Source of the DNA: Kalmusia sp. IMI 367209
Taxonomy: Eukaryota; Ascomycota; Dothideomycetes; Pleosporales; Didymosphaeriaceae
NCBI GenBank assembly: GCA_027946365.1
Contig: JAPEUQ010000010.1
Coordinates: forward strand, 868,001 to 932,000
Length of the DNA: 64,000 nt
Direction: 5' to 3'
The notes under the pieces were generated by a model. That model was given only the letters and a program-made list of their open reading frames with translations. It did not search any database and was not told the DNA's origin. Shown here one piece after another: positions 1-10,738 of the stretch (the first letter of the stretch is position 1; the number at the start of each line of letters is the position of its first letter). The translations under genes were made by a program, and so were the position numbers.

Positions 1-552
1 CCAGCTTGGCTACGGGCGGCGCTCACGCGGGCCTGGACAATCGTTGACTAGTCCTACACGCTAGGAAGGATAGAACGGCGAAAATTGGCTGTTCGTGCAC
101 TCGCCTGAGCGAACGGCTCCGACGGCTCTGCGGCGCTTCCAACGTTGAGAAGAAGCTTTAGGACTCCCGAAGTCGAAGTTGCACGTCATGGGAGCTTGGG
201 CCACCCCGCACATCTAAACCTAGAATGCGAACTCACAAAAACTCGATTGCATTCAGACACTCAAATCTAAGATAGGTCGAATCACATTGCCATATCTTAT
301 GAGCTCGACACATTGCATCTCACACTAACATGAATTGGCTGCTCGACAACGAACTCAGATGCTGGGCATTCTGCTGTGCCTCGTCTTGAATGCCGTGGCG
401 AACATCTCGCCCCTGCCTGAACACCACGCTGATAAACTCAACTCCTGGAATCCGAAAAACAATGCACCGACAAAGGAAAACCGTCAGATGTGACTCTCCT
501 TTCTCCAAGCGCTCGAGATGGTATCAAGAAACAAAAACCACACTTCCCACTA
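1..552. other. Non-coding left end
   Basis: I see no supported gene here. The stretch lies downstream of the RAX1 stop codon on the minus strand and probably holds its 3' UTR plus spacer. The short reading frames on both strands lack splice partners and recognisable protein features. Confidence 0.5.
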
Positions 553-1813
553 TTACTGCACCCCTACAATTACAAAAAGTGAAGGCGAAGTAGAAACCAT
601 AGACATAAAACAAAGAAGAGAAGTGGATGGAATGGTGTGCTCATAGTCGCTTACCTGGCACGAAGATGAACAAGCAGCACACGGCTGTGTCGACGAGAAC
701 GAATAGACCCAGCATAGTGGCTGAACGTGCATTGAGCGTTTTCCTGACAAACGGCTCTCGTATCCGATTGAAGTCCATTAGCGTGTACTCGCTGTAGCCG
801 ATCAGAGCTAGGATAGGGTCAAGCATGTACTGGTGCGTGAAGATGAAATAGAGGGCCACCGTAAAGGGGAGAATGACCTAAGTTGATTAGCCAGATACTT
901 CGTAGTAAACTGTTGCATACATACCCAGCACCGAGTCGCCCTTGATTTGTTCAGGAAGATGAGGATGAATGCGGTCCACACAGCGCCGAAAAAGCTGATG
1001 AGGCCAATGATGAGGCGGATCATCATGCTCTGGGGAACCAAATTACCAAGCCCCTTGCTCTGCAGAAAGCCTGGGAAAGCATCCCTCTCCATGGCCTGGA
1101 AAACGTAGTCCTTCGCAGAATCGAACAGCTCAGGGTCGCTTCGCTGATCGGGTCCCTCGATAGCCTCCTGGACTTCGTGCAGAATGCTCTGGGGAATGAT
1201 GATCTCTCGTTCTGAGCCAGGCAGAAGGTAGGTATATAGGATCTTCTCTGCGGAAGCACGTAGATCTTCTCTTCTAGGCTGGTTGTCCTGGCCAGGCGAT
1301 GACTCGTGTGGTGAATCCGTATGCAACGTCATGAAGCTCGGACGGCCCGGAAGCTCGCGACTCTGATTGCTGCCCTGGCTATTTTGGGGTGAGTGCTGGC
1401 GGCTCCCGTGATCTGACCTCAGGAAAGCAGACAGCCGCTGGTCCGACACATTGCCCTTCTCTCCAGACGGCCCCTCTCCTGCGTTGTCCAAGATATATGA
1501 TGACCTCTTGCTATTCTTCTCCATCTCCGGCGTGTCCTCAATTACGGAGCGATGTAGGCGACGTACATATAGACGACAGAGCTGGAGATGCTGGGACACG
1601 TCGAGCCTGGTGCTTAGTTAGTATAGACTATGCTGAACGCGCAAATGAGCTAGCGTACCAAAAGTCTAGATAGTCCACCGATCGCTGCTGATCGCGCATG
1701 AATATGTAGAAAGAGAAGAGGTCGAGTGGGGCAACCGTCTTGCGACTGAGCACCTCGAACAGATTTGGGAACCGATTACGGTTCAGCTCCGCCGGCAGCG
1801 GTGAGTCCGACAT
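553..1813 (-). CDS. RAX1: Rax1-like RGS-domain membrane protein
   Basis: Spliced model of four exons: 1813-1659, 1606-925, 877-655 and 563-553, giving 356 aa in frame. The N-terminus (residues about 10-240) reads as an RGS-type region containing FPNLFEVLSRKTVAPLDLF and a DYLDFW motif that spans intron 1. A Ser/Gln-rich insert lies at about 80-150. Three hydrophobic segments follow at about 249-270, 281-300 and 332-352. An RGS-like domain followed by three C-terminal membrane passes is the architecture of yeast Rax1, which marks bud sites at the cell cortex; in filamentous fungi the family is linked to polarity and cell-wall integrity. The last exon is only 11 nt and encodes the final GVQ after a GTAAGC donor and a TTGTAG acceptor. 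The start ATG at 1813 gives the conserved NRNRFPNLF context. The family call is strong; the exact role in this species is inferred. Confidence 0.87.
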
Positions 1814-2620
1814 GGCGACGGTTGTTCGCTATCGCAGAACGTAGAGAGGGTACACGGTACGTTCGAAGTCGTGGAGGTTCCGGACTGCTGCGGGTGACGG
1901 GGTCGACAACGGGAAGCGCGTGGGACACAACTGCTTCCCTCCGCTCAAAACTGGCGTGGCGTGCTGGAACGAGCGACAAGAAGTTGGAGGGAGACGGTAA
2001 GCTATTCGGGGGCGTGGCGAAGTCCTAGCGAAGGGCCTGACGGAGTGCCGGTGGTGCAATGGACGTTGGACGGTGAGGTGAAGTCGGGAAATTGGATCTG
2101 AAAAGTCTTGGCGCGATCACTGGAAACAAACGGCGGGTGGCTGAGGGCAGCGCATTAGTGTCACGATCGTCGCGCGAACCGTCAAAGCTCAGAGAGCGTG
2201 CGACACAGTCGCAAAAAGGGTACGTTATGTTCGGAAGGATGCACGGCGGTGATGTCGTGGGCACCTGAAACAGTACCGGAGCAGCCTTGGAACCAAGCAT
2301 TCGACGCATTTGGGACCCCGATTTTCACGTGACGAATCTCCATCGATGAACAACTACGAACGTACACTTGGGGCGTATCAAAGTGCATATGAATCTAGAC
2401 GGCCCTGATATACCTCATCGGGCACTGTGGGCAGTGGCCCTTTAGGCAGTGGCCCTACACAGTCAGCGTAAAAATGCAATGACTCTTCGCAGCAAGGCGC
2501 AGTGAAGCTGTCACCGGTAGACGATCTTCAGCGCCACAACGCCAGGCAACAATCTTCCATAACTAACTACACCTATGGCATAAATGCACTTTGATTGACT
2601 TTGATATATTGGATTATGGT
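1814..2620. other. Divergent intergenic region between RAX1 and the dioxygenase
   Basis: This 0.8 kb stretch separates two genes transcribed away from each other, so it should hold both promoters. A 12-bp motif GGCAGTGGCCCT is repeated twice around 2430-2455. Reading frames here have no coding features. Confidence 0.5.
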
Positions 2621-3566
2621 ATGAATGCGCTGCGATTGATTTCAATACAGACGAGACGACCTCTTCTACGCTCTATCTCATCCCTAACATCCAGAGTCCA
2701 ACCGTTCGCCATGGCTCAAACAAAGACATTCGAGCTGCCTGAGGGCTTTCTCGACGGTCCAGCTCCAAGTCTCACCAAGCATGTCATTGACTTCAAAAAA
2801 GAGGGCATACCAGTGTATGATGGACAATGGGCAGTAGTACTAGACGGTGTTTTGTCCGAAGATGAATGTGACTTGCTAGTCAAGGCCGCCGAAGTAACGA
2901 CTGGTGGCGTGTGGGAAAGAGTGAGTCACAACGGTTATGAACTACGAACAGTATACTCATGGTCCTAGGCAATGGTGAATATTGGAGGAGGGTTTCAGGC
3001 AATGTACGAGGACACACGGAAGTGTGGACGCATTATCTGGGATGAACGCGACATCGCCGCAAAATTATGGGCAAGGGTAGAAGATTCCGTTACAGATATC
3101 CACCGTTTGCAAAATTGGGGCAGCGTAACTGGACTTGGTCCTGTCAAGCGGAAAGAAGTGTGGACCATGACCCGCTTGAACGAGCGACTGAGATTTCTGA
3201 AGTATGTCGGAGGAGAGTACTTCAAAGGTACGTAGAGTATTTTGGTGCATGTTACTTAGTAGAGATGCTGACAAGCTAGCCCACAATGACGGCTCTTACG
3301 AGACCCCCGACGGAAAGGAGCGCTCGTACTTCACCCTCCATTTGTACCTCAACGACGCCGCAGATCAACTTAAGGGAGGAGCTACCACATTCTACGACTA
3401 TAACATGATACGGCGCATAGACGTGGCTCCCAAGAGCGGACGCGTCCTGATATTCCAGCATCGAAATCTCCTACACTCTGGAGATGATGTGACGGAGGGC
3501 ATTAAGTATACTATGAGGACGGATATCATGTACGCGAGGGAGGAAAAGGAGGGGCTAGAGGGCTGA
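2621..3566 (+). CDS. 2-oxoglutarate/Fe(II) dioxygenase (prolyl 4-hydroxylase-like)
   Basis: Three exons, 2621-2920, 2969-3227 and 3280-3566, give 281 aa. The C-terminal half carries the double-stranded beta-helix iron site of the 2OG-Fe(II) superfamily: H188-x-D190 (AHNDG), the distal H252 (LLHSGD) and the 2OG-binding lysine K262 (GIKYTMRTD). This resembles prolyl 4-hydroxylase alpha-type enzymes, but the substrate cannot be read from sequence. Two in-frame starts are possible. ATG 2621 adds 30 residues with five Arg and no acidic residue, which looks like a mitochondrial presequence; ATG 2711 gives a cytosolic form starting MAQTKTFELPEG. Both introns have good donors (GTGAGT, GTACGT). The gene is divergent from RAX1. 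Confidence 0.88.
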
Positions 3567-5182
3567 GTGACGTCGAGTCGATACTCATGGAGTACGCGAG
3601 CGCATCGAAAGAGCACATCTATTTGCGCGGGCAGGAAAGCGAGACATCTCGGGTGAGCGGTGTTGCGCAATTCATTATTTTGTTAGTAGTATCCTTGGTC
3701 TTGTAGGTAAAAATCGGTAAGACATACCTCGAAAAGAGAAAGTGAACGGCCTGCCTCGCCAGAGTAATCAGAATCGAATGATACCGACCCTCTTTCGCCG
3801 AAGCTACTCGAGTTCAGGTACGCCGCGTATTGTACTACAGTGTCGCTCCGCAGAGCACACAATCTTCGCACCGACTCCCATAGGGACACCAGTCGGCGCT
3901 TGCGCGCTTTCTGGGCCTGAGCTTTCTGATGCCGAATGCAGACGTGAGTCACGCCAGGCCCTTACGGGCAGTCGTGCCAGCGCTCGCAAGGCGAGATGGC
4001 AGAAGAGGTGAAGATTACTCCGAATTTCTCATTTGCAAAGAAAAGACTTCGCGAGACGAGTCCCGGTGTCTGTGTGTGAGCAAAGAAACGCAGCGTTGGA
4101 GAGGCAGGCCGTTGAGAGGGAAAAGTTCGAGTAGCGGGGAGCTGTGGGGTTTTGTAGCTCGGTCGCGAGCTAGCGGCGGAAGGTTTACCCGAGGCGGCGT
4201 CATAACACTCTAGGCAGTGCGTCGTGAACATCTTCCTCGTCACATAGAGTCAAGTAGATTTGTTGATACTGTAATCAAGCACTGCTCGAAATGGTTTACG
4301 AGTAATCGGTCGATGTACCGAGGATCTTGGTGCTCTAGTATACCAAAGACTCGCAACTGAATTTAGTCCTTCTACTCGGAGTCTTTCATCCGCTCCTCTC
4401 TCACGTCCATCTTAGCTCAGCCCAAGAGCAACCGCTCAGACTAGTCGCGGTCATGTCCAGTCAATTTTCGCAACAATCAATCCCCTCATCCCCCTCGGTC
4501 TGACCAGAACAGCGGGTAGATAAAAGTATCCTTGACCCTATACAGTACAGTAGACCTCTGCACCATTCTCGACCTCAACCGTCCCAACCCGCTCACATAG
4601 AAGCTAGTATGATAGACAGTCACGCACACTACCTCTCATGACACCATGATATGGGTAGGCACCGCGGGCGAGACTCAGCCACAACAGCGCCACCTGATCA
4701 AAATCCGAATGGAGGTGCTGGGAAGCAACACTAAAGGCGTGAAGTGCAATCGTTGTAGAATCGTAGGAAACATCCATCAATTGTACTATGACAGTGATAC
4801 AGTAAAAGTCGGCCCTGGTGCTGACAAATATCAGCCACACCAAACACCTGTCCCATAACATCAAACGCCGATGAGGCTGATTGAGTATCCCATAACGCCT
4901 GGGGTCGCCGCCCCCTGTCCATTAAACCTCGGCCTGAACTGGCACGAGCGTGTAACCATAATCAAAGTTCATCGATTGAGAAGGGTGGAAGTGCGATAAA
5001 GTCATGCTTTTTGGGGTCGGGCCCTACACAAAGGGCATAGTGAGCGATCATGATGTTCGAAGATCTATTCCTTCGTTCCAGAACGCCGTAAAAATGCTCA
5101 GGGTAGCAGCTGCTGTTTGCTTGAATCATCCAGAACCGTACGACAGGAAGAACTATGTGCACAAGAAAGTGGTATCGCGATA
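3567..5182. other. Intergenic region
   Basis: No gene is supported over 1.6 kb. On the minus strand at about 3620-3990 there are intron-like signals (a GTATGT donor and a perfect TACTAAC branch site) flanking a short basic reading frame, but no ATG-initiated model closes; see findings. The right half is the 3' flank of the bHLH gene. Confidence 0.4.
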
Positions 5183-6487
5183 TCACTTGGCTTGGTTGAT
5201 CTTCAGGTCCATGACATATTGCATCAGTGAGCAGTCCTCGCACTTGACAAGTGCTTGGAGCGCCTTGATCCGCGTCTTGAGGAGTTGATTCTCGTCATGG
5301 AGGGTCTTCTTATCCTTCTCCATGGACTTGATGTACGCGGTTGCTGATGCAAGGATGACGGCCTTGCTGGGTTTCGACGGTGTCGGAAGGTCTTCGATGT
5401 CAGCACCATCACAGCCACGCTGATTCTGTTGAAGTGATGGTACAACGCGACGAAGTGATTCAAGTTGCGTGTTGAGCGATTCGCGGTACTTTCGTTCGAC
5501 TTGATTGTGTGGCAGCCGTCGGCGTGGTTTGGCCTTATCTTCCACTGTTGGAGCCTGTGGTGAATCTTCAGACTCACTCTTTACTTTGGCATTGGAGTCC
5601 GTGCTATTCCTGGCAGGGAATTGACGACCCGACGGCTCGTCGGCAGAGATGTCGCTTTCTGATCTCTTCCTGCTATGTGACTTGATTTCGACTACGCCGT
5701 CTTCTGGGATGACTTCTTGGGCTTCGTTGAGAAGGTTGCTGATGGTAGAGGTTGGGAGAGAGTCATCGTTAGCGAACAGGAACGGAGCACAACCACCTCC
5801 GCAGTTTGATGGATTTGGTGGTGGGCCATCCTGATCGTGGTTCGGGCAAAGTGGCGATGTCCAGCATGCCGAAAGGATGTCAGCTTTGGCCTTGTGTGAG
5901 CGTTTGGCCGTCGTGCCCGACGAAGGCTTGTTGTCGGTAGGGGACTTTGTCGAGTTGGGAGATCCGCTTGGACCGTTGGGGAAAGTAAGGTCCTCGACGA
6001 AGCCGGACTCGAGGTTGTTGGGGAACAGCGACTCGTACTGAGGGTTGGGGAAGGTGTTGGCCCTTGTCACGGCGGGCTTCTGCATGATGGGCATTTGGGC
6101 GCCACGGATGAAGGATGCGGGGGTATCTGACGTCAAGGGACTATTTCCTGTCAAGGCAGTGCCTACAGATGGCTCTGGTGATGATTCCGATGTTGATTCG
6201 CCACCAGTGGTCGAGTCACCAAAGGGCTGCAGCACCTCGAGGTCGCTTAGGAAGTAGTCGTTGGACGCAAAGAGAGAGTCGTTGAAGTAAGGGTCAGCTG
6301 ATGTGCCGTTGAGGAGAGAGTCGAAGGCTGCGATGACTTCAGGTTCTGCAGAGCCTGAAGTGCGCGTTGAGCTTGATTTTGGCATCTCAAGAGGGAGGTC
6401 TGTTGGTGGTGTTGTGATGTCCGGCCATTGATCGTTCGGTATATTGAGGGCCTCATCAATGAGATAGCTATTCCAGTCGAGGGCCAT
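5183..6487 (-). CDS. SREBP-type (Tyr) bHLH transcription factor, soluble
   Basis: Intronless, 434 aa. The first 320 residues are Ser/Pro-rich and look disordered, with a Cys-containing patch (NCGGGCAPF). The basic helix-loop-helix spans about residues 322-390: the basic region HNQVERKYRESLN carries a tyrosine (Y334) where most bHLH factors have arginine, which is the signature of the SREBP class. The loop is long and Gln/Pro-rich. A leucine-repeat coiled coil follows (about 388-412), ending in a KCEDCSLMQYV tail. No transmembrane segment is present, so this is not a membrane-tethered sterol sensor; it resembles the soluble SREBP-like bHLH factors of Aspergillus and relatives. Nuclear, DNA-binding by homology (E-box or SRE). 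Target genes cannot be inferred from the neighbours. Confidence 0.9.
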   Translation of the reverse strand: MALDWNSYLIDEALNIPNDQWPDITTPPTDLPLEMPKSSSTRTSGSAEPEVIAAFDSLLNGTSADPYFNDSLFASNDYFLSDLEVLQPFGDSTTGGESTSESSPEPSVGTALTGNSPLTSDTPASFIRGAQMPIMQKPAVTRANTFPNPQYESLFPNNLESGFVEDLTFPNGPSGSPNSTKSPTDNKPSSGTTAKRSHKAKADILSACWTSPLCPNHDQDGPPPNPSNCGGGCAPFLFANDDSLPTSTISNLLNEAQEVIPEDGVVEIKSHSRKRSESDISADEPSGRQFPARNSTDSNAKVKSESEDSPQAPTVEDKAKPRRRLPHNQVERKYRESLNTQLESLRRVVPSLQQNQRGCDGADIEDLPTPSKPSKAVILASATAYIKSMEKDKKTLHDENQLLKTRIKALQALVKCEDCSLMQYVMDLKINQAK

Positions 6488-8085
6488 GGTGATTGTCAGA
6501 GATTTTGCCGGAGCCTCAAAGATCTCACGCGAGGGTCAGGAGATTCTCAGCGGACGATGGGGCGAGGCGCCAAGGCTGGTGGTAAGACTAGACTCTCGAC
6601 GGAAAGCCTGGACAAAGCTGCGACGGCTGTAGATAAGCTCGCTTGCGTCCTCGCTCGCCGTGAACGAATTCAGGACAATACAGTGAGTAGTAGGGCTTTG
6701 AGGGCAAGGCTTGCTGGTGTGGAGCGTGTGGTGGAGGGTAAGGAAGGCAGGCCTGAGCGAGGTGCAAGAAGGTCTTTTGCAAGGACGATTACGGGACCCG
6801 CCCGGGTTATGACGGTGCGTATCTCGGCGGTCTCGCACAGCAGCTTCTGGCGGCAAACGCTGACGACCGCTGGGCGAGGTCGAGTGTGTCTGTCGGTGGT
6901 GGATGTGGAGATTGTTCTAGGCTCGCAGCAGTGCTAGGTTGGGTATGAGACTGGAGGCATGCACAAAGCACCTGGACGCCTGCGAAATCCCATCAATCGA
7001 CACTCCGGCGCGGCACTGAAGCACAAGCTGTCCAGGACGACGGTGCCGCAGAGCGCGATCAGGCCACTTCTGGGGGTGGCGTGACATTTGGCGTGCTCTA
7101 GAACACGATGCCGCCTCGAGCCTAGCGTGCACTTCGGCTGCGAGACCCGGGCGATCCTCCAGCGAGGACGCTCGAGTTGCAGCCAACATGGCCCCGCCGC
7201 CCACCGCAGCGAGCGGGCACGGCGCCGTCGCTGGGATGGCCGTGTCGCCGTGGGCGTGGTGGAGGCCTCCCGCGCTCGTGTCAAAGCACACCAGAAGGTC
7301 GGCACGGTTGGCACGAAGCGGCGAGCAAAAAGGTGCCGCAACGGCCGCTAAGCAGGCGCCCGGCTAGCCGGCCTGTCACACTGACACGTGCCTGGACCGC
7401 AGTCCCCTTCCTGTTGACTCGCGCCCCGTTGATCCCGATGCTCAGGGACGACGGCCAGCCGCCTTTGCATGAGGGTTGGGTTGGGACGCGGTGGAGGCCC
7501 TCGGCGCACTCCGACGCACGCCGGACACCTCTCGTCTACAACACAAAGCATGACCTGAAGAATGCCAAAGCCCATCTCAAGCGTTGCATACCGGGCTATG
7601 TACTGTAAAACAGAAACAAAACTGACTTCCAACCGCCCTCCTGCCCACCCCCGCATCCGCCTTCCAGAAGACCGAGTTTTCTCCCGTCCCGCTGCCGATC
7701 AGTCCATGGATACTCGACGCGGCATCACGGCATGCTGCTATTGCCGAGCCGCTCCAGATCCTGTGCCAGAGCTCGCCAACGGCGGGAGGCCACTTCCACC
7801 CGAGCATCCCCACCTCCACGTTCCCCCGGCTCTACTTGGCCCCTTCGAGCAGCATCGGCTTTCGGATTGCTGTCGAAGTAGGCCATGCCAATAGTCCTGC
7901 ACCATCAACTTCGAGAGAAGTGCAACTAAATATACGGCTGTAAGGAATAATTAGAAGCCCGGCCCCCTCATCTCTCCCTCTGCTGCATACCCTGAACAAT
8001 CTCTCAGCAAGAACAATAAGAGACTTCGATATATGCCGTGCTAGGATATGGATACGCCTGCCTCGGAACCCCGGGCTGATCTATT
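6488..8085. other. Gene-free spacer upstream of the bHLH gene
   Basis: About 1.6 kb between two minus-strand genes. It should contain the promoter and leader of the bHLH gene and the 3' flank of the RING gene. The overlapping reading frames on both strands are Arg-rich, in a GC-rich background, with no domain or splice support. I see nothing further. Confidence 0.5.
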
Positions 8086-8693
8086 TCACACCATGAAAGC
8101 GATCAACGGCCGCTCGGTCCTATCACGATTCGGTTGGGGATTGGTTCCTGGTATGATGGGCCGATGGCAGAGTGGGCAGTACTCGTTGTACCTGCTGAAC
8201 CAGTCGTCGAGGCAGTTCTGGTGAAAGACGTGACGGCACCCTAGCCCACGAATCTGTGAGGTGTCTTCGAATGCGTCGAGACAGATTACGCTGCCATGCT
8301 GCATTAGCATCGGGCGCTTGCAAGCAGGAGTAGGTGGGCGCACCACAGAGCGGCGTCGTACTGCCCCTCTGGGCATTTCTTCTTCTCTTCCTCCGCCCAA
8401 TCCACAAATAGCTCGGCCTTCACGGCATGTTCTAGTCGATCCAGTCGCTCTGTCCGCCGTCGTTCATTAGACTTCTTCTTTTCCATGATCGATGGTATTA
8501 TCCAAGTCCTGCTCGAACGTCAGCCGGCACGGCGAATTCGGAACAATGCTTCCTCATACACTATCAGTATGCCCAGTAGAATAACACCAAAAGTCAGTGG
8601 CACGGCAGCAGCCACTGCGATAAGGATGTCGTTTTCGGAACTCCCAGATTGTGTCGGGATGAAACTTTCGTTTGTGTCTCTTTTGTCTGCCAT
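8086..8693 (-). CDS. Membrane-anchored RING-H2 finger protein (probable E3 ubiquitin ligase)
   Basis: Three exons, 8693-8560, 8508-8344 and 8290-8086, give 167 aa. A short N-terminus is followed by one membrane helix at about 26-48 (ILIAVAAAVPLTFGVILLG onward), a basic/acidic linker, and a C-terminal RING: CVIC, CRHVFHQNC and CPLC in C3H2C3 order. The first zinc-ligand Cys is encoded by TG from exon 2 plus C from exon 3, so an intact RING exists only after removal of the 53-nt intron. That intron has a weak GTGCGC donor but a clear GCTAAT branch site. Intron 1 (GTATGA donor, CTGAC branch, GCAG acceptor) restores the end of the membrane helix. Small single-pass RING-H2 proteins of this shape are common in Dothideomycetes and act as membrane ubiquitin ligases; the substrate is unknown. 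Confidence 0.8.
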
Positions 8694-9937
8694 CGGTGAA
8701 GTTCACTGCGGGAAATGACCCCGACAAGAGCTGCTCGCCGAGGATTTATATGACGAATATCTGAAGATCGCACGGCATTGTGTTTGCCCTTGTGGAAGGC
8801 ATGTGCGACTGACCGAAAATCACTCATCACGTTCATTGCAGTCGAATGATGTGCGTGCAAGCAAGCACCCGAGATGTTTCCGTCTCGCTTTCACATTAGA
8901 TCAATACAATGTCTTTTCGCTACATCAGGCAAGTCGCAGCCTGTTCTTCATCAGATTCACCTGGGTTTGGACGAGGACCTACTCAATCCGTTGTGCATCT
9001 GTGCCATCTATCGAACCCAATGGGGAGGACTGCGAACCGCCGACTCCTTTACTTTACCCCGCATCACCAGACACCAAGACCCAACAATACTCTCAGAAGA
9101 CCATTCAAACTTGCCCCTCATGTTGAACGAGAGATCGGCTGATACACCAACACGAATTCCCACCGGACAGGCCAAACTGTCACCTATACTTTTCATTTTG
9201 TCCCAAGACTAGGCACAATCTTCCCTGGTCCAGTGTCACTTGTATCGCCTTCACTGTATTACCAGCCAGTGATTTCGAGTATTTCTACTACACCCGGGTC
9301 GGCAGCGGCCACGGCTAGCACTACTTCTCAGCTTACACGAAGGTAACGGCGGTTGGACGAAGTGTCGCAGAAAGCCTGACTGTCTGTGTTATTTCTGTGT
9401 TATTTCGATACTGGTTAATGTCGAGCATATTTAGCACATCAGCATGTACAGTACCGACCAATAAGGGACAGTAAGGTGACACATAGAAGTACCATCGGAT
9501 CTTTCTCACCTGCTGATGTCCAGCCCATGCCCGTGGTCAACAACAATGCGTGTTGTCGAAGACGTTCGCAGGAAATAGCCCCCATGTGCGGCGTTAAGAG
9601 TAGTGTCGAATGAGAGCTCTGGAAGCAGGATGACACAGACGGCTCAAGCCACTTCACTAGCCACAACTGTGCGGCTGTGTTATTCTTAGCGCAAGGCAAC
9701 GACGAAAATAGGACCGCGACGGCCCCCCCGCGCCCGGCTCCTCGCATTGTCTTCTCAGCAGCCTCATCTACATATCGCGTTGTGGTTCGCGTTTGTACCT
9801 TTTCTTCTCGCGCTCATTCCTTTTCTTTTGTTTGCGTGTCCATCGTTGCTCAGCATCGCGTGCTCCACAGCCAAACCCATCCGGCATAGTCCCGCAACAC
9901 CGCACACCCAGCCGGTACACCCAAGCCTAACTCTTCT
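8694..9937. other. Divergent intergenic region
   Basis: This 1.2 kb stretch separates the minus-strand RING gene from the plus-strand F-box-like gene and should hold both promoters. The overlapping frames at about 8800-9210 have low-complexity composition and no splice support. Pyrimidine-rich sequence precedes the 9938 ATG, as is usual for fungal leaders. Confidence 0.45.
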
Positions 9938-10738
9938 ATGATGCGTGGTAACAAGGACGTTGAGCCATTTCGGTTCCTCGATCTACCAAAAGAACTACGC
10001 CTGATGGTGTATGAACGTCTTCCCAAGAACATCAAACATACACAGACACGTCATCCCGACGAGCCATCGCACCGCATGACAGTCATCTTAAGATCAGTTC
10101 CCGTGGCCATCCTAGCGACATGCAGACTAGTCTATGATGAAGCTTTACCGATTGTAAAGGCCACGACCAACGATTTCATTCGGGATGCGCCACCAAGGAT
10201 CATTGATGGTATCAGCGGCCGTGGTGAGGGGCGCATGCTTGATGCTCTTGTCCGAGCGATCATGAAACAAGTAGACGCTCTCCGTGATTACGATCTTGGA
10301 CAGGGGCCCTGCTTGACTCTCTCGCAACTCTTTGAAGGTCGACTCCGCGCTGCGCTGCAAAGCAAACGCACTAGCCGATATCTAGTGAAGTTCGTTCATC
10401 AAGCTGGCCACCAATTGAGGTACTCGTCCACTCGGAACGATTTCAACGGACTGCGTGCGATCGAGCTTGTCAAATACACCTCAGCAATCTCGGGAATTGG
10501 GCAACATTGGGCACTCGGAGCAGACCTGCACGCTTTGAACAGCCGCCTTAACGATCGGGGAGTTGCCATTGTGTGCGCTGGAATTCTGCCTGCTGGACTT
10601 GCGGAATCATCATCTCGTTCTTCCGGTGGTCTTCTCATACCTCAACGCGTCAATTTCCAAGCGTATGGACTTGAATGTTATGTTCCTTCGTCGCGTCAAT
10701 TAGAGGAGGATGCATGGGTGGATGGTTGGCTTGAGTGA
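9938..10738 (+). CDS. F-box/2EXR-like hypothetical protein
   Basis: Intronless, 266 aa. The N-terminus (residues about 11-35) contains FRFLDLPKELRLMVYERLP, the LPxELRxxVYxxL pattern of fungal F-box-like and 2EXR-type domains. A later CRLVYDEALPI resembles the second conserved block of these families, in which ancestors of the type CRxIYxEAxP follow about 50-70 residues after the first. The remainder is not recognised. Such genes are numerous, fast-evolving and lineage-specific in Pezizomycotina; an adaptor role in SCF ubiquitin ligases has been proposed for some, but nothing here proves it. No signal peptide or membrane segment is visible. The next gene to the right carries a related motif. 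Confidence 0.7.
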   Translation: MMRGNKDVEPFRFLDLPKELRLMVYERLPKNIKHTQTRHPDEPSHRMTVILRSVPVAILATCRLVYDEALPIVKATTNDFIRDAPPRIIDGISGRGEGRMLDALVRAIMKQVDALRDYDLGQGPCLTLSQLFEGRLRAALQSKRTSRYLVKFVHQAGHQLRYSSTRNDFNGLRAIELVKYTSAISGIGQHWALGADLHALNSRLNDRGVAIVCAGILPAGLAESSSRSSGGLLIPQRVNFQAYGLECYVPSSRQLEEDAWVDGWLE

